From: Cervus elaphus
Taxonomy: Eukaryota; Chordata; Mammalia; Artiodactyla; Cervidae
Assembly (NCBI RefSeq): GCF_910594005.1
Contig: NC_057834.1
Coordinates: forward strand, 108,341,650 to 108,405,649
Direction of reading: 5' to 3'
Length of the DNA stretch: 64,000 nucleotides
Part shown: piece after piece, positions 42,598 through 52,279 of the stretch
Numbering within the stretch: the first letter of the stretch is position 1
Layout of the letters: every line of letters starts with the position of its first letter
Made by a program: the position numbers and the translations under genes
The notes under the pieces: generated by a model
The model's database searches: none
Seen by the model: the letters and a program-made list of their open reading frames with translations, nothing else
Told to the model about the DNA's origin: nothing

Positions 42598-42735
42598 TCA
42601 TTCATTCAATATTCATTCAATAGAAATTTATTGAGCTCCTGTTAGGACACATACTCCTTTAAGTGCTGGAGAAAAAGTAATGAACAAAACAGACAAAATC
42701 CCTGTTGTCATGGAGCTGAGATTGTGGTGAGAGGT
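42598..42735 (-). mobile_element. L2 LINE 3' end, antisense
   Basis: 'tcattcattcaatattcatt', 'tagaaatttattgagctcct', 'gtaatgaacaaaacagacaa', 'atccctgttgtcatggagct'. Confidence 0.9.
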
Positions 42736-42759
42736 TTTATATGAAGTAGGTAGCCTAGT

Positions 42760-42910
42760 TCCTGGTCGTTACCAACTGGATGTTATTTGGCAGGTCACTT
42801 CACTTTACCAAGAGTTTAGTTTACTAAAAATGGAGCAAAAATGACACACACCTCCTATGATTGTTTTGCAGATCCAGTGTGATCAGAGAGATGGTCACTT
42901 GCTGTGACAG
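42760..42910 (+). mobile_element. MIR SINE
   Basis: Sense MIR: 'gttatttggcaggtcacttc', 'actttaccaagagtttagtt', 'tactaaaaatggagcaaaaa', 'cacctcctatgattgttttg'. Confidence 0.65.
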
Positions 42911-42965
42911 TGAGTAAATATAGCTCAACATTAAGTGCGAAATATCATGTTTCTCTATCTTACAG

Positions 42966-43175
42966 CTAAGCATGGTGGATTGTCCCAGCAGTTGGGAGAT
43001 TCAAGAAGTGGGGCGCTTCCACCTAAAACAGACAGGCACAGAAGCCAAGAGATCCAGCAGAGCCTCTAAAACCACAGAGAAGCCAGCATATAACCAGATA
43101 CACAGCCATCAGAGCCCAAAGAGGAGCATGTCAGAAGGACTGAAAGAAGATGTCAAGACCAAAGAATATAATCAG
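42966..43175 (+). CDS. Candidate 210-bp coding exon, gene unknown
   Basis: I do not recognise the product. The segment is free of named repeats. It starts right after 'tttctctatcttacag' (AG at 42964-42965), a good splice acceptor. It ends at 'aatcag|gtttgg' (GT at 43176-43177), a weaker donor. One frame is open throughout and the exon is exactly 70 codons, so both edges would be phase 0. The predicted peptide is hydrophilic, rich in K, S, E and Q (for example 'MVDCPSSWEIQEVGRF' and 'SEGLKEDVKTKEYNQ'), with no membrane segment or motif. An ATG lies at codon 3. MIR and L1 pieces flank it. It could equally be a chance pseudo-exon or a non-coding RNA exon. No partner exon is identified. Confidence 0.3.
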
Positions 43176-43289
43176 GTTTGGGGGTTTTTGTTTGTTTTTA
43201 ATATTTCCCTAGTTTTAAAGTAATGGTGAACATTAAAAACTACCAGTTTTTTTTTTAATGCATCTTCTTTATCTCTTTTCCTTTATGAC

Positions 43290-43480
43290 TTTTTAAAATT
43301 GGAGTATAGTTGATTTACAATGTTCTATTTGTTTTGGGTGTCCAGCAAAGTGATTCAGTTATATATATATAACTATATTTGTTTGTTTTCAAATTCTTTT
43401 CCCTTATAGGTTACTACGGAATATCAAGGATAGTTCCCTGTGCTATACAGTAGGTCCTTGTTGTTTATGTATTTTATAGG
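43290..43480 (-). mobile_element. L1 LINE 3' end, antisense
   Basis: 'aattggagtatagttgattt', 'agcaaagtgattcagttata', 'tatcaaggatagttccctgt', 'gctatacagtaggtccttgt'. The same family as 8701-9250. Confidence 0.88.
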
Positions 43481-43789
43481 TGGTATAATCAAGTCTTTGG
43501 AGTCAGGCAGATAAGAGCTAGAACAGAATAGACAGCACTGTGTGGGACTTGCTTTGTGCCTGCAGGGCCATGTTGGGTGAACATGAGGCAGGGCTTAAGG
43601 GCATGGGTTAGAACAGATGCCCCTTCTAAGAGAGATGATACAGGATACAACTGGAGGGCCCAATCTGTAATCAGGTCCATGGAGTAAAATTAAAGCTGAG
43701 TCCCAAAGCCAGGAGTTCAGAAACCATGAGAAGTTAAGAAGGGAGCATAAAGCAGAGAACAAATGATGCTATGAGTCTAAATTTATGTT
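43481..43789. other. Unassigned stretch
   Basis: 'tctttggagtcaggcagata' hints at a short MIR piece at its start. Nothing else is recognised. Confidence 0.45.
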
Positions 43790-44260
43790 GGGTAACTTCT
43801 GTTAGCCCTTTTCAGACACTCTCTACCATTCTTCATCATGCCCTATGCCCCTGGAGGCAGACCAACACTGAGAGTAAATGAATCTCTTATCATCTGGTTT
43901 CTGAACGGGGACAGCCAATGGGGAAGACAGGCAAGAGACTGGAAGGGGGTGGGGAGGAGGGAGAAGGAGGTGAAGCCATTTGCTCCCGCAGGTTCCTTTC
44001 TTCAGACCATCATGAGGTGTGTGCCTCCCTCAATCACGGGTCTGCGTCCCTGTTGTGTTTCTGTCTCTGTTAACCTCTCCTTCCCCTTCCCCTTCAGACC
44101 TAGAGACGTCAGGGAGCCCCACCATAACTAGCCCTCAGGGAGCCTCACCATCCCCTGTGGTTTCCCTGTATGCTGCCCACAACTTTGTAAATAATCCTAT
44201 TATCCTAATCGAGTATGCCATCTGTTTTCTGCTGGAACCCTGACTAGACACTCCAGGGCT
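43790..44260. mobile_element. Ancient LTR-like repeat, class uncertain
   Basis: 'cagccaatggggaagacagg', 'ccatcccctgtggtttccct', 'ctgcccacaactttgtaaat', 'gagtatgccatctgttttct' and 'gctggaaccctgactagaca' recall the 3' part of an old mammalian LTR family. The overlapping frames (97 and 74 codons) are not genes. Confidence 0.45.
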
Positions 44261-44449
44261 TTTATCCAAATCTCTGTCTTGCTGTTTTTTGTTTTTAATA
44301 ACCTATGGGAGGGTCAGTCTAATTTAAAGAGACAGTATTGGGCAGATATAAGGTAGACAGTAAGACAGGCTGGGTTCAAGACTTGGACAGTCATACTGTG
44401 GTCCTAGGTGATAACCAAGATAGATCCCAGAGGGTGAGAAAAAAAAACG

Positions 44450-44705
44450 CTAATATTTGACATTACTCTTAATGTCTGGTAGACACTGTTCTAAGTGCAA
44501 TATATTTGTAAACTCCTTCAATCCTCAAAGGAACACTATTAAGTAAGTAGCACTGCCACCACTATCTTACAAAATGAGGAAACTGAGGGAGGCCAAATAT
44601 TAATAACTTGCCTGAAATCACACAACTAGTAAGTGGCTATAGCTGGATCTAAACCCAGAGAGTCCCATTCCAGAGTCCATGGTCCTAACCACCAGTCCTC
44701 CACTC
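44450..44705 (-). mobile_element. MIR-family SINE, nearly full length
   Basis: Reverse MIR: 'actgttctaagtgcaatata', 'atcttacaaaatgaggaaac', 'acacaactagtaagtggcta', 'ccatggtcctaaccaccagt'. Confidence 0.9.
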
Positions 44706-44954
44706 TCTGTAAACATTCGTTTTTCATTTCCTTGTATTGTACCTGTCCTTTCCTTGTTCTCTTTATTAGTATGAAAATTGCTCATAATACTCTTTGTATT
44801 GGCTTTAGCACTTTAATAAGCTTTATCACATTCTGAACCTCTTGACTTAGTTCTTAGAGGTTCCAGAAGTTTGAACATCCAGCCCAAGATCCTATAGCCA
44901 ATGAATGGTGGAGGCTGACTTTAAGTGCAACCCTACCAAACTTTTCTACCTCAT

Positions 44955-45078
44955 AATCCTTGGACGTGTACAGGGCAAGACAGCATCTATCTTTTTCACT
45001 GCCATACCTCAGTGCCTGCATCATGACAGTAACTTGATAAACATTACACTGAATGAATTAAAGAATGTATGAATGAAC
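44955..45078 (+). mobile_element. L2 LINE 3' end
   Basis: 'acagggcaagacagcatcta', 'ccatacctcagtgcctgcat', 'cttgataaacattacactga', 'atgaattaaagaatgtatga'. Confidence 0.75.
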
Positions 45079-45339
45079 GGTTTTGACATATCCTTTAAAA
45101 TTCAGAGCTTATTAGAGAGTATCCAGCAAAACCATATTAGTTCCTTTACATATTTTTTGATTGGAACATTTAATTTAATTTTAATCACTGTGGTAGCATC
45201 AGAACTGCCTTTTTGCATTTCTCAACCCTTTCTTTGGGCAGGAATTAATGCTTGTTGGGTAGACTTCATCTGTAAGTTCACTAGCTTTCTTACCCAGCGA
45301 TCACAGAGTTTGATGGCAGTGTTTACTTGCTTCCTTTAT
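45079..45339. other. Unassigned stretch
   Basis: A 105-codon frame (45073-45390) crosses it and is hydrophobic, but it has no family resemblance and runs into a MIR. Confidence 0.4.
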
Positions 45340-45485
45340 CTCAGATTAGCAATAGAAAGAGGTTGGATGCTAATGCTTTTATTAGAGTAAGTCATACTTG
45401 GGTTGGAATCTCTGCTTTTGGTCACTTTGCTGTGTGTGGTTTGCCTAACCTCTGGGTGTCTCAGTTTCTTTATCTATAAAATCAT

Positions 45486-45756
45486 TATGTCTGTGAGCCT
45501 GTTTCTGTTTTGTAAATTAGTTCATTTGTATCAATTTTTTAGATTCTACATGTAAGTGTCATCATATATTTGTCTCTCTCTTTCTGACTTACTTCACTTA
45601 GTATGATAATCCCTAGGTCTATCCATGTTTCTGCAAATGGCATTATTTCATTCTTTTTTATGGCTGAGTAGCATTCCATTGTGTGTATCTATATCACATC
45701 ATCTTTATCCATTCATTTTTCAGTAGACACTTAGGTGTTTCCATGCCTTGGCTGTT
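45486..45756 (-). mobile_element. L1 3' region, inverted 5' segment (twin priming)
   Basis: Antisense L1: 'tgtctgtgagcctgtttctg', 'agtgtcatcatatatttgtc', 'cttcacttagtatgataatc', 'atggctgagtagcattccat', ending 'ttccatgccttggctgttat'. It adjoins a sense L1 segment that starts at the point in L1 where this one ends. Confidence 0.9.
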
Positions 45757-46057
45757 ATAGAAATAGACTCATAGACGTGGAAAATAAACTTATGGTTACC
45801 AAAGGGGAAAGGGGAGGTAAGGGATAGATTAGGAGTTTGAGATTAACAGGTACACATTACTAGATATAAAATAGATAAACAACAAGGACCTACTGTATAG
45901 CTCAGGGAACTATATTCAATATCTTGCAATGTCTTGTAATAATCTATAATGGAAAAGAATATAAAATAATACATGAAAAATGTATATCTGAACTACTTTG
46001 CGATACACCTGAAACTAACACAAGCAACGTTGTAAATCATCTATACTTCAGTGTAAA
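45757..46057 (+). mobile_element. L1 3' end, sense segment of the same insertion
   Basis: Sense L1: 'agaaatagactcatagacgt', 'aaataaacttatggttacca', 'aacaacaaggacctactgta', 'actacatactttgcg'-like text and 'atacacctgaaactaacaca', ending in a short A-tail at about 46050-46057. With 45486-45756 it forms one 5'-inverted L1 copy. Confidence 0.9.
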
Positions 46058-46120
46058 AAAATGTTATAATGACAGTATCCACTTCACAAGGTTGTGGCGA
46101 AGATTAAATGATATAAAGTA

Positions 46121-46462
46121 TATTTATCAGTTCAGATCCACCAAGAAGCAGATGTGAATACAGGGTTATTAATATAAGTACAAGAGACTTATTGTGTGGG
46201 GGGGCACCTCTGAAATACACAGGGGAAGAGAGCAGGCGTCATCACGGATAGCTGCAGACTGTGATGCAGGTCTGACATTTGTGAAAGGAGAGGAGGAAGG
46301 AAGCAGGGATCCGTGGAAGGAACGCAGGCTCTGAGTAGGTCTTGGTCAGGCTGAAAGGGAGCTCTGAGCCCAAGATTGTCTTTAGATAATTTTTGCATTG
46401 AGCAGAATTAACCTAGTCTCCCCGTGGCCTCGGTATTTGATAAGAGATTCCAGGGAACATGG
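46121..46462. mobile_element. Unassigned element inserted in MIR (family A-like)
   Basis: Occupies the second gap of the split MIR. AAAGTAT occurs at both edges (about 46114-46120 and 46463-46469), consistent with a 7-bp target duplication. It begins 'atttatcagttcagatccac' and has 'gggttattaatataagtaca' like the block at 3550. The class is unknown. Confidence 0.4.
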
Positions 46463-46525
46463 CTGCCAAAGTATGCAGCATAGTGCCTGACCCCAAGTAA
46501 TACTCAATAAATGTTAGCTTTCGGT

Positions 46526-46734
46526 TGTTGCTGTTGTTTAGTTGCTCAGTCTTGTCTTTGTGACCCCATGGACTGTAGCCCACCAGGCTCTTCTGTCCAT
46601 GGGATTTCCCAGGCAAGAATACCAGAGTGGGGTTGCCATTTCCTCCTCCAGAGGATCTTCCAGACCCAGGGATCACACTTGCATCTCCTACATTGGCAGG
46701 CATATTCTTTACCACTGAGCTACCTGGGAAGCCC
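46526..46734 (-). mobile_element. Bov-tA SINE
   Basis: Reverse: 'gttgctgttgtttagttgct', 'gtgaccccatggactgtagc', 'ccatttcctcctccagagga', 'acattggcaggcatattctt', 'ctgagctacctgggaagccc'. Confidence 0.95.
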
Positions 46735-47324
46735 TAAATATTGGTACCATTACTTTTAGGAGCCCAAGGAATGGAAGCAAGTATTGTTCATTACACTATG
46801 TTTACTGTGTGCAGGCTTGTTTTAAATAGAAATTATTCACTGGACACTTGTTAAAGAAGGCAAAACATTTTATTTGAGCTATTGCAGTAGGGAAGGAGAG
46901 CCCCCCTTTATAGGACTGGGCTCAATTCTGAATACAGCAAAGACAGCTGGAGATTTATAGCCAAAACACAGAATAAGGAAGTCAATGGATGGAAAATTAC
47001 TAAGGGAAACTATGTCAGACATCAAGGGTAGAGGAGTTTTTACTCAACTCATTTAATAGCATTATTGCTAATGGAAGGTCAAGGACTTAGACATAAAGGA
47101 TGGAAGATGAGGAACTTGATCACATGTCAAAGGTAAGATTCTTGCTGAGCTGACTTAGCAAAGCTCTTTGCTTGGTTTGGCAAGTCAAGGATGGAGCTCA
47201 AAGTTAAGGCCTAGTGGAGACTAGGGTAGGGCTCAGAGGAGCCTGACTAAAGTTTGGACAAGGACAGAGTTTTTGCCACCTGTCACCTCTCCTAGATGAA
47301 GGGGACCTTGAGGAGGAATCATAT
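46735..47324. other. Unassigned stretch, possible old LTR
   Basis: 'attttatttgagctattgca' and 'ataggactgggctcaattct' read like a reverse-oriented LTR or ERV-type repeat, but I cannot name it. No gene is visible. Confidence 0.35.
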
Positions 47325-47390
47325 CTGTGCCATCTTTGCACCCAACCTTCACCTGTCACCTAGGGTTCAATAAAGGTTTATGGAATGATT
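47325..47390 (+). mobile_element. L2 LINE 3' end, short
   Basis: 'catctttgcacccaaccttc' followed by 'agggttcaataaaggtttat' and GGAATGATTGAAT. Confidence 0.6.
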
Positions 47391-47812
47391 GAATATCAGC
47401 TTATGAGTGAATATTAGTTTGTGTAAGGAGTAGACTTACTAAACTTAACCTGATGGTTAGGACCAATGTAAAGTCTATGTGGATAATACCTGTGGCAGGG
47501 TGGTCAATGAGGCTGTTGAGTCTCTCAGTTTGAAACAAGCAGAGTCCTCTGGGCCTGAACTCAGGGTAGTCTGTGTACATAGGACCATGTCAGCCATATA
47601 TTTCAGAAGAGACAATACATTATGCTCTAAGACGTTATAGGTAAAGTCTTTGTTGAGTCAAGAGAAGGCCAAAAGTCTAATGTCCATGTTCTTAATTCTA
47701 AATTTAACTTCTTTTCAGCAAGTGATTCAGAATATTTAAAAATCTATACATTGTACCTTCTTTAGTGTTGTCTTCTGGAGACCATCATAAATCAACATGA
47801 ATTTCTTTGAAT
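47391..47812. other. Unassigned stretch
   Basis: About 420 bases up to the BovB target site, with no recognised gene or repeat. Confidence 0.5.
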
Positions 47813-48196
47813 AGCATCCATTATTTGTTGCTATTGTTCAGTCACTAAGTCATTTCCGACTCTTTGCAACTTCATGGACTGCAAATGCCATGCTCCTCTC
47901 TCCTCCACAATCTCTCAGAGTTTGCTCAAATTCATGTCCATGCAGTCATTGATGCTGCCCAAACATCTCATCCTCTGCCAACTCCTTTTGCCTTCAATCT
48001 TTCCCAGCATTAGGGTCTTTTCCAACGAGTCAGCTCTTCGTGTCAGATGGCCAAAGTATTGGAGCTTCAACTTCAGCAACAGTCCTTACAATGAATATTC
48101 AGGGTTGATTTCCTTTAGGATGGACTGGTTTGATCTCCTTGCAGTCCAAGGGACTCTCAAGAGTCTTCTGCAGCACCACAATTTGAAAGCATCAAT

Positions 48197-48781
48197 TCAT
48201 TGGTGCTTAGCCTTCTTTAGGGTCCAACTCTCCCATCTGTACATGACTACTGGAAAAACTATAGCTTTGACTATATGCAATTTCATTGGCAAAGTGATGT
48301 CCCTGATTTTTAATACTTTGTCTAGGTTTGTCATACCTTTCTTTCCAGGGAGCAAGTGTCTTTTAATTTCATGGCTGAAGTCACTGTCTGCAGTGATTCT
48401 GAAGTTCAAGAAAATAAAATCTGTCATGGCATCTACTTTTCCTCCTTCTGTTTGTGAGTATGAAGTGATGAGACTGGATGCCATGGGTCTTAGTTGTTTT
48501 TGTTTCTATGTTGAATTTCAAACCAGCTTTTTCATTCTCTTCTTTTACCCTATCAAGAGGCTCTTTAGTTTCTCTTCACTTTCTGCCTTTAGAGTGGTAT
48601 CATTTGCACATCTGAGGTTGTTGATATCTCTCCAGGCAATCTTGATTCCAGCTTGTAATTCATCCAGCCTGGCATTTATATGATGTAAACTTAAATAAGC
48701 AGAGCAACCATACTTCTTTTCCAATTTTGAACCAGTCAGTTTTTCCATGTCTGGTTCTAGCTGTTGCTTCTTGACCGGCAT
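48197..48781 (-). pseudogene. BovB reverse transcriptase, decayed
   Basis: The reverse transcriptase part of BovB ORF2, broken across frames. The upstream frame (48545-48781) has 'RCANDTTLKAESEEKLKSLL', so the catalytic YADD box is degraded to CAND. The downstream frame (48197-48484) has 'HEIKRHLLPGKKGMTNLD' and 'VVMYRWESWTLKKAKHQ'. A third frame (48660-48926) covers the region before the YADD box ('VPDHLACLLRNFYAGQEATA'). The loss of the first catalytic aspartate context and the frame changes mean no activity. Confidence 0.9.
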
Positions 48782-48928
48782 AAAAGTTTCTCAGGAGACA
48801 GGCAAGGTGGTCTGGTACTCCCATGTCTTTAAGAATTTTCCAGTTTGTTTTGATCCACACAGTCAAAGGCTTTAGTATGGTCAGTGAAACAGAAGTAAAT
48901 GCTCCCTTGCTTTCTCCATGATCCAATG

Positions 48929-49199
48929 TGTGTGTGTGTTCATTGCTTAGTCATGTCCGACTCCCTGCAACCCCATAGACTGTAGCCCACCAGGCCCCTC
49001 TGTCCACAGGATTCTCCAGGAAAGAATACTGGAGTGGGTTGCCATTTCCTTCTCCAAAAGGAACTACAGAAAGAAAGAAAGTGAAGTCGCTCAGTCATGT
49101 CCGACTCTTTGCGACCCCATGGACTGCAGCCTACCAGGCTCCTCCATTCATGGAATTTTCCAGGCAAGAGTACTGGAGTGGGTTGCCATTTCCTTCTCC
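48929..49199 (-). mobile_element. BOV-A2 SINE inside BovB, 14-bp target duplication
   Basis: Reverse dimer: 'gtgtgtgtgttcattgctta', 'gtcatgtccgactccctgca', linker 'gaaagaaagtgaagtcgctc', second unit 'gtccgactctttgcgacccc'. Flanks are TCCATGATCCAATG (48915-48928) and TCCATGAGCCAATG (49200-49213), one mismatch. Confidence 0.96.
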
Positions 49200-49550
49200 T
49201 CCATGAGCCAATGAATGTTGGCCATGGTTACTCTGCCTTTTGTAAACCCATATTGTACATCTGGAACCTCTCAGTTCACATACTGCTGAAGCCTAGCTTA
49301 AAGGATTTTGGGCATAACTTTCCTAACATGTGAAATGAGCACAACAGTATTGTAGTTTGAACATTCTTTGGCATTGTTCTTCTTTGGTATTGGAATGAAA
49401 ACTGACCTTTTCCAGTCCTGTGGCCACTGACTGCTGAGTTTTCCAAATTTGCTGATATATGGCATGCAGCAGTTTAGCAGTTTAGTTTTAGGATTTTAAA
49501 TGGCTCAGCTGGAATTCCACTACCTCCACTAGTTTTGCTTATAGTAATGC

Positions 49551-49859
49551 AGTCCATCCTAAAAGAGATCAGTCCTGAGTGTTCATTGGAAGGACTGATG
49601 TTGAAGCTGAAACTCTAATACTTTGGCTACCTGATGTGAAGAACTGACTCATGGAAAAAGACCCTGATGCTGGGAAAGATTGAAGGCGGGAGGAGAAGGG
49701 GATGACAGAGGATGAAATGGTTGGATGGAATCACTGACTCAATGGACATGAGTTTGGGTAAACTCAGGGAGTTGTTGATGGACAGGGAGACCTGGTGTGC
49801 TGCGGTCCATGGGGTCACAAAGAGTTGGACATGACTGAGCGACTGAACTGAACTGACTG
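49551..49859 (+). mobile_element. BovB 3' end inside the antisense BovB
   Basis: Sense, 5'-truncated: 'gatcagtcctgagtgttcat', 'gaaggcgggaggagaagggg', 'ggacagggagacctggtgtg', tail 'gactgaactgaactgactga'. It is flanked by AATGC (49546-49550 and 49860-49864). It lies opposite to its host element. Confidence 0.95.
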
Positions 49860-51093
49860 AATGCTTCCTAAGGCCCGCTTGACTTCACACTCCAGGATGT
49901 CCAGTTCTAGGTGAGTGACCACATTATTGTGGTTATCTGGGTCTTTAAGACTTCTTTTTGTGTAGTTCTTCTGTGTATTCTTGCCACCTCTTCTTAATCT
50001 CTTCTGCTTCTGTTAGGTCCTTATCGTTTCTGTCCTTCATCCTACCATCCTTGCATGAAATGTTCCCTTAATATCTCCTATTTTATTGAAGAGGCCTCTA
50101 GTCTTTCCCATACTATCATTTTCCTCTATTTCTTTGCACTGTTCATTTAAGAAGGCCTTCTTATCTTTCCTTGCTATTCTCTGGAACTTTGCATTCAGTT
50201 GGGTATATCTCGATTTTTCTCTCTTGCCTTTTGCTTCTCCTCTTTCCTCGACTATGTGTAAAGCCTCCTCAGATAACTACTTTGGCTTCTTGCATTTCTT
50301 TCTCTTGGGGATGGTTTTGGTCACTGTATGTTACAAACCTCTGTCCATAGTTCTTCAGGCATTCTGTCTACCAGATCTAATCCCTTGAACCTGTTCATCA
50401 TCTTCAATGCATAATCATAACGGATTTGATTTGGGTCATACATGAATGGCCTAGTGGTTTTCCACACTTCCTTTAATTTCAGCCTGAATTTTGCAATAAG
50501 GAGCTCATGATCTGAGCCACAGTCAGCTCCAGGTCTTGTTTTTGCTGACTGTATAGAGCTTTTCCATCTTTGGCTGCAAAGAAAATAATCAATCTGATTT
50601 CAGTATTGACCATCTGGTGATGTCCACATGTAGAGTCATCTCTTGTGTTGTTGGAAAAGGGTGTTTGCTATGGCCAGTGTGTTCTCTTGACAAAACTCTG
50701 TTAGCCTTTGCACTGCTTCATTTTGTACTCTAAGGCAAAACTTGCTTGTTATTCCAGGTATTTCTTGATCTCCTACTTTTGCATTTGAATCCCCTATGAT
50801 GAAAAGGGCATCTTTTTGGGGGTGTTCATTTTAGAAGGTGTTGTAGGTCTTCATAGAACTGTTCAACTTCAGTTTCTTCAGCATCAGTGGTTGGAGCACA
50901 TTATATTTGTGATGTTGAATGGTTTGCACTGGAAACAAACCGAGATCATTCAGTCATTTTTGAGATTGCACCCAAGTACTGCATTTTGTTCTCTTGTTGA
51001 CTATGCGGGTTACTCCACTTCTTCTAAGGGATTCTTGCCCACAGTAGTAGATGTATTGGTCATCTGAATTAAATTTGCTCCTTCCCATCCATT

Positions 51094-51339
51094 TTAGTTC
51101 ACTGATTTTAAGATGTCGATATTCACTCTTGCCATCTCCTGCTTGACCACATCCAATTTACCTTGATTCGTGGACCTAACATTCCAGGTTCCTATGCAAT
51201 ATTGTTCTTTACAGCATGGTACTTTCACCACCAGACACATCCACAATTGAGCATCATTTTCACTTTGGTTCAGCTGCTTCATTCTTTCTGGAGCTATTAG
51301 TAATTGCTGTCTGCTTTTTTCCAGTAGCATATTTGGCAC
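51094..51339 (-). pseudogene. BovB endonuclease N-terminal remnant
   Basis: The start of the apurinic-type endonuclease domain that nicks the target in RTE-clade LINEs. The frame contains 'YCIGTWNVRSTNQGKLDVVK' and 'QEMARVNIDIL', with the conserved asparagine of the GTWN box, and then meets a stop. The rest of the endonuclease (49865-51090) is spread over broken frames, so the domain is not functional. Confidence 0.9.
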
Positions 51340-51589
51340 CTTGTGACCTGGGGGTCTTATCTTCCAGTATCATATCATTTTGCCTTTTTATACTGTTCAT
51401 ATGGTTCTTACAGCAAGAATACCGGAGTGGGTTGCCATTTCCTCCTTGAGGGGAATACGTTGTCAGAGCTCTTTACTGTGACCCATTCATCTTGGGTGGC
51501 CCTGCACTGCATAGCTCATAGCTTCATTGAGTTATGCAAGCCCCTTCACCATAGCAAGGCTGTGATCCATGAAGGGGAGCATCCATTAT

Positions 51590-52279
51590 ATTCCAGCTTT
51601 ATTCTGAATACTGTTCTATATCAAATTGTAAGAAAGCAAACTTTTTTTTATTGCTATCCACCCTATGGATAAATAGATGTTCATTGAGGGAACAGTTCTT
51701 TCTGCAAGGCAGAATCTGAAATTAGACTCCGCACGTCCGTCTCCTGTCTTATGCCTTATTCTCTTTGGATTCTTTGTGTGAATAGACTGATGCTGATCAG
51801 CCCAAGTAGTCATTTGACTGTTTGCCTTGATCAAAATTGTGCTTTGTGGGAGCTGTAGGGGAAGCACATTATTTTTGAAATCCAGATATTGGAAATAATT
51901 AAGCAAGATCTGGATAGGAATTATCAAGATGTGCATTTTTCCAGCTGTCTGCTGATCCAAAGTCCTACTCTCTTTATTAGTCTCCAGTGGGATCTTTCCT
52001 TCCCCTTCTTTTGCTGAGCTGGTACCTTTGAAGTATGTTACCTCTCCAGGCAGTTCCAGCTCTACTCCTGTCCATCTGCACACAGATTTATGAAGATGCT
52101 TAGCACAGGTATTGAAGCAGTCCTTAGTGCTCCTGGGTCAATTACTGGGTCTTTATTACCGCTGGGAAAGAAACCCACTTTGGGGTAATGTTCACTTTAC
52201 CCCCATTCCAGCATTAATAAATGGACCTGCCTAGAATAAGGAAAGCAGCAAGGGGATGGAAGGAAGAGTAGACTCATAC
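51590..52279. other. Unassigned 0.7-kb stretch
   Basis: A 155-codon reverse frame (51616-52083) is the longest open frame here with no repeat explanation. It shows no domain, splice context or codon bias that I can see, and one such frame is expected by chance in this much DNA. No named repeat is recognised. Confidence 0.45.

Larger units (their letters stand above)
45340..46523 (+). mobile_element. MIR SINE split in three by two insertions
   Basis: Part 1 (45340-45485): 'catacttgggttggaatctc', 'gtttgcctaacctctgggtg', 'cagtttctttatctataaaa'. Part 2 (46060-46120): 'acttcacaaggttgtggcga', 'agattaaatgatataaagta'. Part 3 (46463-46523): 'tatgcagcatagtgcctgac', 'aatactcaataaatgttagc'. The gaps hold an inverted L1 and an unnamed element. 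Confidence 0.82.
47825..51577 (-). mobile_element. Nearly full-length BovB LINE with perfect 12-bp target duplication
   Basis: A complete reverse BovB body from the 3' tail 'ttgttgctattgttcagtca' at the left to the 5' side near 51577. It is bounded by AGCATCCATTAT at 47813-47824 and 51578-51589. Two later insertions sit inside (48929-49199 and 49551-49859). Subtracting them and their duplications leaves about 3150 bp, close to full-length BovB. Landmarks include 'gtcaaaggctttagtatggt', 'ccttttccagtcctgtggcc', 'gatctgagccacagtcagct' and 'cctatgcaatattgttcttt'. Many stops and shifts show that it is old and dead. Confidence 0.97.

Noticed and set aside
47874..48683. 269-codon forward frame, the longest in the window
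   Set aside because: It is the antisense of the BovB reverse-transcriptase region. BovB frames lie on the other strand, and the serine/leucine-rich translation is a typical antisense shadow.
51616..52083. 155-codon reverse frame outside named repeats
   Set aside because: No motif, start context or splice logic. A frame of this length is expected by chance in 64 kb read in six frames.
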